Shown: piece by piece, positions 1 through 9,960 of the stretch
Layout of the letters: every line of letters begins with the position of its first letter
Position numbering within the stretch: position 1 is the first letter of the stretch
NCBI RefSeq assembly: GCF_003254395.2
Contig: NC_037640.1
Coordinates: 11,667,789-11,731,788 of the forward strand
From: Apis mellifera
Taxonomy: Eukaryota > Arthropoda > Insecta > Hymenoptera > Apidae
DNA: 64,000 nucleotides
Direction: 5' to 3'
Translations under genes and position numbers: made by a program
Notes under the pieces: generated by a model
Told to the model about the DNA's origin: nothing
What the model saw: only the letters and a program-made list of their open reading frames with translations
The model's database searches: none

Positions 1-143
1 GAGTATTCGAGGAAAAGTGTTTCGTTTCCGAAACGAGCCGATGACCGGGGACACGAGCTCAGCACGAGAGGCGAGAAAAAAAAAAATGGTGGAAGACAAT
101 GTGATGGTTGTATAACCCGACGCATTGACTGATGAAACGAAAG

Positions 144-242
144 ATGGCGGGTGACGGTGAGAGGGGAATCATCCTGGCTTTCGGCGGAGAAATTCTTCCG
201 AATCCGAGAGGAGCGCAGGACGCGCCGCGTCCTATTCTTTTT

Positions 243-287
<45 letters not shown>

Positions 288-2302
288 AGATCTTCGCCCT
301 CCTTTACAATCTTGGCTATGTCTGTCTATTGTACAAAGAAAGAAAGAGTAAGAAAATCTCTTATCTTATCTTATCTTCGCGCGAAGAGGAAGGTAATAGA
401 ATGAAAAAGGAGAGAGGGAATTGAGGAGAACGAGGAGGAGAAGGAGGAGGAGGAGGAGGAAACAAGGAGGAACAAGGCTGTGCCACGAAAACAAAAGGGA
501 AGAGAAAGAGGGACCAAGAAATGATGGACGGACGAGGCGAGCGGAAAGCGGACGTGTATATATATATATATATGTGTATTATATATATATGGATGGATGG
601 TCTGTGCCTAGTCTGTTGTTTACTATCGATGGTCGACAGCCGCGGAGACACCAATCGGTCACTTCTACTTCTTCTTTCTCTTGATATTTCGTCTTCTATG
701 TTATTTATAAATACCGTTTAGAATTACGTGTTTTAGCTGTTAAGTATTAAATAGAGACTCGATGCCGCTCGATGCGCGCGATTGAAAGCTTGGAGGATTG
801 GTTATAAGTGTTAAGGGAAAAAATAGGGTCTTCCGGCAAGAAGCGACGCGAAGTGTTATTTTTTCGAAGTAACCGATTTCGTCCTTTTCGTCAAATATAC
901 GGTTATCAGTATTATAACAAATAAGAACCGTATAACCGAAATTGCACGTTATATTGCGATTATAAACTTTTGTAATAAAATTTTTAATCTGTTGTTCATT
1001 TTTCTTTGGAATCTTTTTTTCTTTTTTTTTTTTTATAAGGAATAAATTAAACTAGATATTATATATGGAGCCAAGTTTTAAGTTTCGATCGTGTTGAAAC
1101 TGGAACGTGTTAAATTTTAGATAGAACTTTATATTATAACCTTAATATTTTATCACGAAACGAATAATTTAAACGTAGAGGAGTCGATCGAGCAAAAAAT
1201 AATTTTAATCAAACCCGAAGCAATACTGGAGAGATTTTCTAGTTATAAAAAGTATTCGTAGGAGAACGTAATTTAATTTAGCGATCGATTGGCGCTTCTT
1301 GTCCGAGGACTCGGGGTATTGACGAAAGGTATTGTTCAAATGAGATTCGTGGACGGCGTAATAATAACGACGTAACGTGCAACCCGATTACCTCGATTTT
1401 AGAAAAACTTACTAGAGAGCAAAAGAGTACACACGGTTCATCGTACGATTCGTTCGATCGAACGGGTGAACGAAATGCGAAGACGATATTCAATCGACCA
1501 GAAGCATTCCAGAAACGCCTGTGTGCAAGCTTCTTTGCGAAACATTAAAAAAAAAAAAAAGAAAAAAAAAGGAAAAAAAAATATATATATATATTATATA
1601 TTTTATATATATAGAAACGAGGAGAAAAAAAAATTACGCGGTTCCTCCTCGCCTGATGTTCATACTAAACGTAACAATTCTTTTTTTTTTTGTACGATTA
1701 ATTTATTGAAATACGATCACGATGCCATTTTACAGCTCGAGTTTAAGAAACAATTACGATTAGCAACAACAACTTATTGAACACAACGAATGAATTAAAT
1801 GATGTCGGGAAATTTCTTATTGTAATCTTTTTTTCACGGACGGTTTTTGGAAAAAAACGTAGAAACAAAATTGATAGGTGTATGTATGTAGAGCGCGAAA
1901 TTTCTCGTCCAACGACTTTGTCCATTTTTATCCATTTTTATTGTTATTATGTCGTATCGCATCTTGACGCGATATATATATATATCGTCGTTATGTATCG
2001 TCCGATAGATGCTCTATCTCTCTCTCTAAAGAAAAAACTCAAAGGGTCAAGATTTCGTTATTATCCTCGAAAAAAAGAAAAAAATAAACAAAAAATAATA
2101 ACCATGTTATAATTTTAAACGAAGGCCAATGTTGCGTAGAAGAAAGAAACAAATTGTACATATATATAAAATCAAATACGAGTAATAGTATTATTACATT
2201 CGTCGATTTGTACGATGCTAGGGGAAAAAGAATATCTCTTTCTTTTTCCTTTCCTTTCCTTTCTTTTTTTCTCTCTCTTTCTCCCTCTCCCCTACTTTTT
2301 CT

Positions 2303-2341
<39 letters not shown>

Positions 2342-4682
2342 AAACCAAACATCACGCGTCGATAGCCAATGCGCGCCATGCTACACGACACCGACTGACG
2401 ACTAATGTACCTAGGACATATCAGGACGAATCAAATAAATGATATTTAATACAAATCGATGATATAGTTCATGAGAATATCCTGATCAATATTTTCCAGA
2501 ACATTTGAATCTTCCGATTGTCAGATCGTTGGTATTCATTTTCAGTATGTATTATGTATATATATGTCGGTAAATTCTTGTTTCTCTTTTTTTTTTTTTA
2601 GGTTATATTTTATAATAACAATAACCTCGACGCTATTTGACGTTTTTCGCATAAAAATGAAGCGTTGAAAGTGATTCGTGTCCACTTCACATTGTTGAAG
2701 ATTTATTTATATATACTTTTGCATTTTAAATTATAATCGGTGATTTACGTGATATATATACATATACATATAAATATATATATAATATACATATATGTAT
2801 ATTATATATATATATATATATATATAGTTGAAAATTATACTAGAATAAAAGTGGTGTCTCTTAGAAATTGATTTTCCCGAAATCAATATGTCGTTACAAA
2901 TGTGTCGTGATCAACGAAAGTTGGGGCAGATGGTCGATCAAATGAAAATACTTGCCAATAATTTGGACGAGTTGCGAGCCGAAATTTCTGCGTTGAAGGC
3001 GGGCTATTTGACGAAGAAAGACGATCCTTCGCGTAATAACGATTCGAAACAAAATTCGAACAAAAGTGGCAAGACTAACGTTTTAAGTAAATTAAAAAAA
3101 TATATGAAGAAAATGAAAAGCATGTACTCGTTGAGAAAGGAGCAGAAACGAAGGAATCAAGAGGTATATCTTATATACTATATTTTCCATTTACCAATTA
3201 ATTTACCAATAAGCTACTCAAAGTAATTAGGAAATTTGAAAAATTGAAAATTGTTTTTTTTTTTCTTTCTTTTTTTTTTTTTCTCTCCTATTATCTTGTG
3301 AATCTGACGTTTTAATTAAAGAAACAAAGAAAACTCAATTTTTAAAATGAATACATTTGCACGTATTTCACTATTCTTTCCATATCCTTTTTATAATAAA
3401 TTTCTCCCCAAAAAAATTCTCCTCTCCCTCGAAAGATCCTTCAAATTCTCCAGATTCTTCGATCAAAAATGTTCTGTATTCGGGAAACGGATTATCCGTT
3501 GGAGGACAAGCTCCCAATTATTATCAGCCCCGTCCCTATATTCTTTATCACTGACAAAATTTTCCTTCCCCCTAGGCTTTCTACCCATGCTCGAATATCG
3601 ATCCCCCGTTGTCCTCGTTTCTAAATTACATTTTCCCTAACCAAAGAAAAGATATATGGAAGTTGCCGCCACGCATCAAATACTTGAAAAGCCGAGGTAA
3701 TCAGACGAGCGACAAGCAGGAGGCGACGCGGTGCGTCGCGGCGAGATCCCCGTGCGTTCGCATGGGCGACCGTGGGAAGCCGGAGGAGAAGAGTTATCGT
3801 CTCGAGTCTTGCTCGTTCCCGAAACGCCAAGATGGCGACCAACAAGGCGATAGCGAAGCGAGCCCGAGCAATGGCGACGCGACGCTCGTCCCTCACTGTT
3901 CCGAGATAAGTTGCGTGCTGGACGTGAAGGTGGAAAATTCCGTGTGCTCCCCACCCGGCTCGAACGTGAACATCTACTCGGATTCGTACACGTTCGCCGA
4001 TATACCTCGAGACCATCCCCCCCAGGTGTGCTCGTCGGTGGGGATCGAGAGCAAGGAATCGGCGACCAAGTCCACCCAGACGAACGTGACGAACGATTGG
4101 AGGCGAAAGAGTTCGAGCAACTCTTACCTGAAACAGTCGAATCTTTGCTTCTCCAAGATAAAGAATGCCGTGATCACGAAGAAAATTGTGAAGAATTCGA
4201 ACGAGAGCACGTTCACCATATGCGGGGAGATGGCGGACGACGCGAAGTATTATCCGTGTCCGAGAAAGAATTGTAACAAATTCAAGAGGAGGCAGAACAG
4301 CTTCACCCAATGGAACGAGCAGCAGAAAACTGCAAGCGAGCAAGAAGAGCCGATGCCTAAAACCGTTCAAGAGATGAAGGATAATTTGTCGAACGCGAGC
4401 AACAAGAACGTGTATCAGAACGCGTTGCCTGTAAAAGATTCGGATTCGTCCCCTTCGTTGGCCTCGTTGGATTTGGAAGTGAATATTTCCAACATTTCCA
4501 CCAATATCGAAGATTGCTCGGAACGCAGGAAGCCGAGAACCTATGTGATACGGCAAATAAATCAGAAAAGTAACGAAAGTAATTGGCTTAATGATTTGGA
4601 AAGGATCACTTATGCGGGGCCATCCTCCGATCTGAGCCTTTCCTGCTGTAGTTTCTCGAATCACAATGTTCATTTCGATTAA
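144..4682 (+). CDS. Unrecognised 472-aa basic, Ser/Lys-rich protein, three exons
   Basis: Model: join(144..156, 2865..3163, 3576..4682). I recognise no family. Exon 1 is only 13 nt (M-A-G-D plus one base) and ends at a GTGAGA donor. Exon 2 follows a CTTAG acceptor and needs exactly one base in front. It is open upstream of the internal ATG at 2888, so residues E-I-D-F-P-E-I-N join smoothly. Exon 2 encodes a predicted coiled coil (QMVDQMKILANNLDELRAEI, about residues 28-47) and then a Lys-rich stretch. It ends in phase 0 at a GTATAT donor, and exon 3 starts in phase 0 after a strong pyrimidine tract ending CCCCCTAG. Exon 3 (368 codons) is low in complexity, rich in Ser, Asn and Lys, and has scattered Cys, including CPRKNC. 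No signal peptide or membrane segment is seen. Exons 2 and 3 look solid. Exon 1 is inferred from phase and signals only; translation could start at 2888. A further coding-like stretch lies at 3437-3554. Confidence 0.6.
157..2864 (+). other. Candidate intron 1 of the 472-aa gene: low-complexity DNA, no gene seen
   Basis: Contains CT, GAG, TA and poly-A tracts, including a second (CT)n at 2305-2337 and a TA-rich block at 2744-2826 just before the acceptor. No ORF here has convincing coding composition. Confidence 0.5.
243..287. repeat. (CT)n microsatellite in intron 1
   Basis: About 45 nt of nearly pure CT dinucleotides. Apparent ORFs of repeated Leu-Ser across it come only from the repeat. 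The flanks to about 600 hold further purine-rich GAG/GGA tracts and a TA/GTAT tract at 554-592. Confidence 0.9.
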
Positions 4683-5045
4683 AACGGATTATCTAATCAC
4701 ACTTCGCTTTTTACGTTCATTTTTACCAGGGAAATTTAACAATCTCCTACAATTTTATCATTTTTTTTATTTTAATCTCATATAATCTCGATAACGATAA
4801 TGATAAAATTCGATTCAATTTTTAATTCCATCAGCGGAAAGGAACACGTTTATTGTTTGAAAAAAATGCCGTTAGAAAGAATGTGCAATACTGTTACAAT
4901 TATTCTTTATACTTACAAATCGTACATAGTGTTAAAAAAATCTTTTTTTTTTTTAAATTATTGCACATCGAACAAACGATCATCACACGTTCAATCGTAT
5001 CGTGAAAAAAAAAAAGAAATGAAATCGTGTACTGTCCCCTCTCTT
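4683..5045. other. Spacer between convergent genes
   Basis: AT-rich sequence that must hold the 3' UTR ends of the forward 472-aa gene and the reverse 174-aa gene. ORFs across it contain poly-A/poly-T tracts and have no coding character. Confidence 0.6.
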
Positions 5046-6145
5046 TCACATAATTTGAGAATTGTTGTTGGCGACAGCGGCGGGTGTACGGTCGTGAAAA
5101 ATAATTTTCCAAGCCGCCACGAACGTCTCGAATACCCCTTCGTTAGAATTGTTCTTCTTGAAATTGTGGACCGAGTAACGATTATAAAGTCCCCAGATGC
5201 TGTTCATTAATTTGCTGTTATATTTCAACGGCGTGAGTTCCCAACCTGTGGAAAAGAAGAAAAAAAATTAATTTATTTATCGCGTTCAAAATTTGGAAAA
5301 TTATTTCCACGCGAGTTTTCGTTGAACGAAGTCATATTTCGAAGTTACATTCGTTCTCAATTATTTAACGTGGCAAACAACAAAGTTAGACTTATCTTTA
5401 CACGGACAGATATTGAATAAACGGTAAAAATAATTGATTTTTTTTTTTATAATTCAAAAATTTAATCTCTTGAAAAAATAAACGAACAAATGTAGGAAAA
5501 AATTGATTTAGCGGATATTAGAGAAAGTCGAGTATTTCTTGTACGTATTATACACGTTATTATTTATTTTAATACCAATGTACGACATGATCTAAAAATA
5601 TTCGCGAAGCGACATTCCAGTATATTCTAACAACAGGATACGTCATTGATAAGTGTGATAAGTACCTTCCAATGGGGGTCTCATGTTGAACGTATTCTCT
5701 TTACACGATTTTTCTTTCTTCTCCATCCGTGATATCGTAGCGTTGCGTTCTCGATTGCAACGGACTTTGCACGCCGCAAACGCGCCCTGCGGAATAGACG
5801 CCATTCTCTTGCAATCTGCAATAAGAAAGGAAAAATCAATATTTCAATTTTAATTTCTGGAATAAAAATAAAATGTTGATCGAAATCTGGAAATAATTTA
5901 CGCACACACATACACGCACGCACATATATATATATGAAACGTCTAAAAAGATTCAATATTAAAAACAAACCTTCGCAAATTTCAAAGAGCAGTTTTGCCA
6001 ACTTTCTTTTAACGCTTGTCACTATTGCTCTTTCCTCGAAAATCCTAGTTTTGGGATTATCCTGACTTTTCCACCACGATTTTCGATTTTGTTTTAATAT
6101 TGCAAACTTCATACAGCCGCGACGAACACACTTCAAATCAATCAT
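5046..6145 (-). CDS. Unrecognised 174-aa protein, three exons
   Basis: Model: complement(join(5046..5245, 5666..5815, 5971..6145)), 525 nt. Exon 1 begins at the ATG complementary to 6143-6145 and encodes a Lys/Arg-rich segment (IVTSVKRKLAKLLFEICE near its end), then a GTTTGT donor in phase 1. Exon 2 follows a TATTGCAG acceptor and runs through residues D-C-K-R-M-A-S-I-P-Q to M-R-P-P-L-E, then a GTACTT donor in phase 1. Exon 3 follows CCACAG and reads GWELTPLKYNSKL onward to the stop. All three phases close. The product is soluble and basic, with no signal peptide or membrane segment. I do not recognise a family. The GWELTPL motif faintly recalls the GWDLEPL stretch of CFAP144/FAM183 cilia proteins, too weak to name it. 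A shorter 112-residue form could start at the ATG in exon 2 (5802-5804). It lies on the same strand as the crotonase gene about 0.9 kb upstream. Confidence 0.6.
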
Positions 6146-6575
6146 CGACCGGTCGATAAAGATGGAAAAAAGATATTTTCTAAAAAAAACTAAAGTAGGC
6201 TTTCCTTTCTTTCTTTCTTTCTTTCTTTTTTTTTCTTTTATTTTTTTTTTCTTACAGTCGATTCTTATTATTGCAGACGAGCTAAAAAATTAATAATAAA
6301 AGTAGGAGGAAAGGAGAGAGCTCGACTCTGTCGCTTCGTTAGGAATCAACGTCGTAATAACTTGGAGTAATAATTTCGTTTCGATTTATGAACTTGTTTT
6401 GCAAACAAGTGGGGAGAGATAGATTGGAGGAGAAACAAAATAGGAAAAGAAAATTTACGTCTTTGTAATGAGATATCGGCTGCCTTTCGAGATTTTTAAT
6501 GATCTCGACCACCACGATTCTTTTATCTCTCAAGACCTCTCGGATTTAAAATGCGTAAGTATTCCAATCGCGTGA

Positions 6576-6614
<39 letters not shown>

Positions 6615-7009
6615 ATATCATATATATGTGTGTATGAAATAACGCAATAATTCTTGTACATTTACAATCTTGCGTATTACAATTTTGAATTTAATTTAAT
6701 TTTTCATTTTATTTTTCGAACGATGCAAAGAGAAATATTACTTTCATTTAACAAGACGATAGATATTTTTATTTAATAAAAAGAAAAAAAAATTGTATAA
6801 AAATAGCATCGTATTAGACACGTAAGCATTTTATTCGATATAAAATTATGAAACATTTTCTATATTTAATTACATTTTTAAAAATTACGATAATTTGATA
6901 GAAAAATATAATAAATATCGTCTTTTGTGTCTTTTCAATAATATATATATATATATTTTTTTTTTTTTTGAAAATTTATATTACACATTCCATACCGATA
7001 CACGTATAT
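6146..7009. other. Spacer with TA microsatellite, no gene seen
   Basis: AT-rich DNA upstream of the 174-aa gene and downstream of the crotonase gene. It has a (CTTT)n/poly-T run at 6204-6254, a (TA)n tract near 6579-6606 and another TA/T run near 6941-6969. No supported ORF. Confidence 0.6.
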
Positions 7010-8103
7010 TCAATATTTCTCATAATCATGCCTCCAAACAGGTTTTCTTTTTTCAATAAAACTTTTGATTCCCTCTTGAGCATCCTTCATTTTCAAATTA
7101 TTAACCATCTTCTCGGTTCCCAAAAGATATGCAGTCGACGTATCGAGATCCAATTGTTCGTACAAAAACGTTTTTCCAACGTGTACAATCGATCGACTCT
7201 TCATGTTTATAGCTGTAGTAATTTTTTCAATTTCCTCTTCTAAAAGTGAAATAAAATAAAATTTTATACTGTGTCTATAATATTATTTTATTTAATTATT
7301 ATTCCAATATGAATTTACCAATCTTCTCATGGGGCACGACTTTGCTTACAAGACCTGTTTCGTACGCTTCTTTACCACTGATGCTAAAACCTGTGAAGAG
7401 CATATACATTGCCACTTTTTTGGACACGTTTCGAATCAAGGGAATACCTGGTGTTGAACAAAATATTCCAAGATTGGCCCTAAAAAAATTAATAAAAATG
7501 AATAAATATTATTTTATTAAATTATGATCTGAATGAAATGAAATGGTATATTATAATTTAATTATACATTTGTATTAAAGAAAAAAAGATGATAGATATA
7601 TACCCTGGTGTAGAAAATGAACTTCTTTCTGTACAAATAACAATGTCACATGATGTGACTAATTGGCAACCAGCTGCTGTTGCTACACCATCTACAGCAG
7701 CAATTATTGGAACAGGACTTTTAGTAATTGCTTGCATCAATTGTGAGCACGTTTCAAATATTTCCTTGTGAAGCTTCTCATTGTTATTAGTCTAAACGAC
7801 GCAAGGTAATCATTTCTCTGTGTGACGTAACGTAAATTTTTATATTAAGAAACTCGCATTCTTTTTATTTTTTGTCCATATACAAACCAGTTCTTTCAGA
7901 TTATGTCCAGCAGAAAATATTTTTTCCAATCCAGATTTAATAACTATCGTCCGAAGATTATTATTATTTTCGTCGTGTACGATGTTCTTCCATAAATATT
8001 TTAACATTTTTAAAGATAAAGAATTACGAGAAGGAAGATGATTCAATATCAATGTCCGCACCTAATTATAAAAATGATTTAATAGTGTATATAATTTTAC
8101 AAA

Positions 8104-8134
<31 letters not shown>

Positions 8135-8662
8135 TTTATTCCTAATTGTAAGTTTAATAATGAATATGAAATAGGAAATTTATTGGTACTAGCTTTGTAT
8201 ACGTAATATATCTTCTTACTCCATTTTCTTCTTTGACGTCTAGATATTTTTCTTCTGACAATGATATCCTACTTGTAGAAAATGTTCTTGGAACGTATCT
8301 TTTCACCTAAAAATATCGATATATCATTCACATAGAATCCGAGAAATTATTAATTTGAAATTATTATTTCGTATTTCCCGCCATGCCATTTGTGAAACTT
8401 TGTAGATCTTTGAGGATATCAATATTACTTATATTATTACTTATATGTACTTATATTTTTTTGTGTATGCATACGTGTATATATTTCGAAATATAAAATT
8501 TATCAAATTAAATTTTTAATTAATAAAGTAATATATTTAAAAATATTATTCATTATAATAATAAATTATGTATAACCTCCATCAATACATTTATACATAT
8601 GATTTGTTATAAAAGTTTACCTGAGAATAAATAAAAATATTTCTATCCATTAATCGTAACAT
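7010..8662 (-). CDS. ECHDC3: Enoyl-CoA hydratase domain-containing protein 3-like, mitochondrial
   Basis: Model: complement(join(7010..7239, 7319..7479, 7604..7791, 7888..8061, 8220..8306, 8621..8662)), 882 nt, 293 aa. All junctions are GT-AG and all phases close. The length matches the family (about 300 aa). The N-terminus is basic and hydroxylated (MLRLMDRNIFIYSQ, then VKRYVPRTFSTSR), as in a mitochondrial presequence. The crotonase fold shows in SAGHNLKEL (residues 93-101) and in AAVDGVATAAGCQLVTSCDI (about 132-151), which form the CoA-binding and oxyanion-hole loops. FCSTPG and the C-terminal KRKPVW block are typical of ECHDC3. The positions of the two catalytic glutamates of true enoyl-CoA hydratase are Gln (AAGCQ) and Gly (STPG), so ordinary hydratase activity is unlikely. 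This holds for the family generally. Vertebrate ECHDC3 is linked to lipid and insulin traits, but its reaction is unknown. The start lies 1.27 kb from the divergent ZC2HC1A start. Confidence 0.9.
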
Positions 8663-9934
8663 TTTATAATAATTTTTTTATATTAATTTTTTTAAAATAA
8701 TAATATTAATTTTTCGTTACTTTTCACAGCACAATTAATATCAGTAATTGGTATCAGTAATAGTAAAACACAGACACTTGTGAATTAGAATGATATAAAT
8801 AAAACACAAATATAGATAATGAGAGAAAATAATAGGAGAAGGATAAAGATAGAATAAAAATCCGGGAATTAACGCCATCTTCAGAATATCACAAATAAAA
8901 CACAGAAAATAGTAGAAGAAGGATAGAAATAAAATAAGAATTAGCTATTATCGCCATCTTTTTAATATTAAAAAAATCTCATTAATTATCTTTTCAAAAA
9001 TATTTAAAAGATGGCACTGATCTTTAATTCTTATTTTATTTTACTCTATTTCTGAAAAAGTATCTTTGACTTTCAAAAGATGGCAGTAAGAGTTACTTAT
9101 TATATTATCTTTTTTTTTTATCCTATTATTCGCTTTCCTTATTTATATTTGTATTTCATTATTTAAATTTACTCAAGTACTCAAGAGATGGCGTACATTT
9201 CATAATTTTTAGTTTATTTCCATCTTTTTCCATTATTTCTTTTCATTATACAAATTCATATGCTCTGAAGGTAGTGCCGATTTCTGACTTAACTTTATAG
9301 TATCGTTGTCCAACTTACTCATTATAAATCTTAACAGAATCTATATAAATTTTTATATTTCTATAATTTTTTTTCTAATTTTTATATTAAATTTTATTTT
9401 AATGAAAAAATCTGAATTTTTTAGATTCTAATTTTTTAATTATTTCAAATTCAAATTTAGATTAAAAAAAAAAACTTTTAAATATTTAAATTATTTTTAT
9501 GTAAATATTTTCTATTTTGTTTTTTCAAATCATTATCTCAATATCTAGAGTATGCATATAATCAGAATTAAAACTACAAAAATTTCAAAAGCAGAATACA
9601 ATATTTAAGTTCTATCAATATTAAATATTGCCATGAATAACATGCATATAAATTCAACGAATTCATATGAATAAATTAATTCAATGAAATAACAAATATA
9701 TATGAAAAAGTTTTAAAAAATAAATCAAACGAACGAAAATTTTATTTTGATTATTTTACAAATTACATAATAAGTAAATTTGTATATAATAAAAAATTTA
9801 TATAATAAATAGATCGATAATCATATGAAGCAGGGGGCAATGTCACATAATTTGATCAAACCTCCGAACTCTCCAACAGTAGGATAACCTGTCATCGGTT
9901 ACCATAGTGATCATTGTTTCCCCTAACAACTAAC
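8663..9934. promoter_or_regulatory. Shared upstream region of divergent ECHDC3 and ZC2HC1A genes
   Basis: About 1.27 kb between the two divergent start codons, strongly AT-rich and without a credible ORF. It contains the GCCATCTT-anchored repeats listed separately. No clear TATA box was assigned. That the two promoters share it is inferred from position only. Confidence 0.45.
8830..9235. repeat. Five diverged repeats anchored on GCCATC(TT), two forward and three inverted
   Basis: Two forward units (about 8830-8890 and 8905-8970) share an AGAAGGATA...AATAAAA body followed by GCCATCTT. Three units further on (starting near 9009, 9078 and 9186) are inverted: each begins (A)AGATGGC or GAGATGGC and continues into a T-rich complement of the same body. 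The unit is roughly 50-70 nt. The conserved core is the YY1/Pho-type GCCAT motif. Function is inferred. Confidence 0.6.
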
Positions 9935-9960
9935 ATGGCGGAGGTTGAGGGTAAGTTTGC
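9932..9960 (+). promoter_or_regulatory. YY1/Pho-type AANATGGCGG motif over the ZC2HC1A start codon, with GTAAGT donor
   Basis: The start codon sits inside AACATGGCGG, the full YY1 consensus, in a 16-nt coding exon ending at a perfect GTAAGT donor (9951). The last base G joins AT at 13395 to make Asp, giving M-A-E-V-E-D-V-P-P. The same motif and micro-exon design occurs at 141-156. Confidence 0.55.

Noticed and set aside
3621..4673. 350-codon reverse ORF opposite exon 3 of the 472-aa gene
   Set aside because: It mirrors the forward coding exon, is Arg/Leu-rich as antisense of such exons usually is, and has no splice or domain support.
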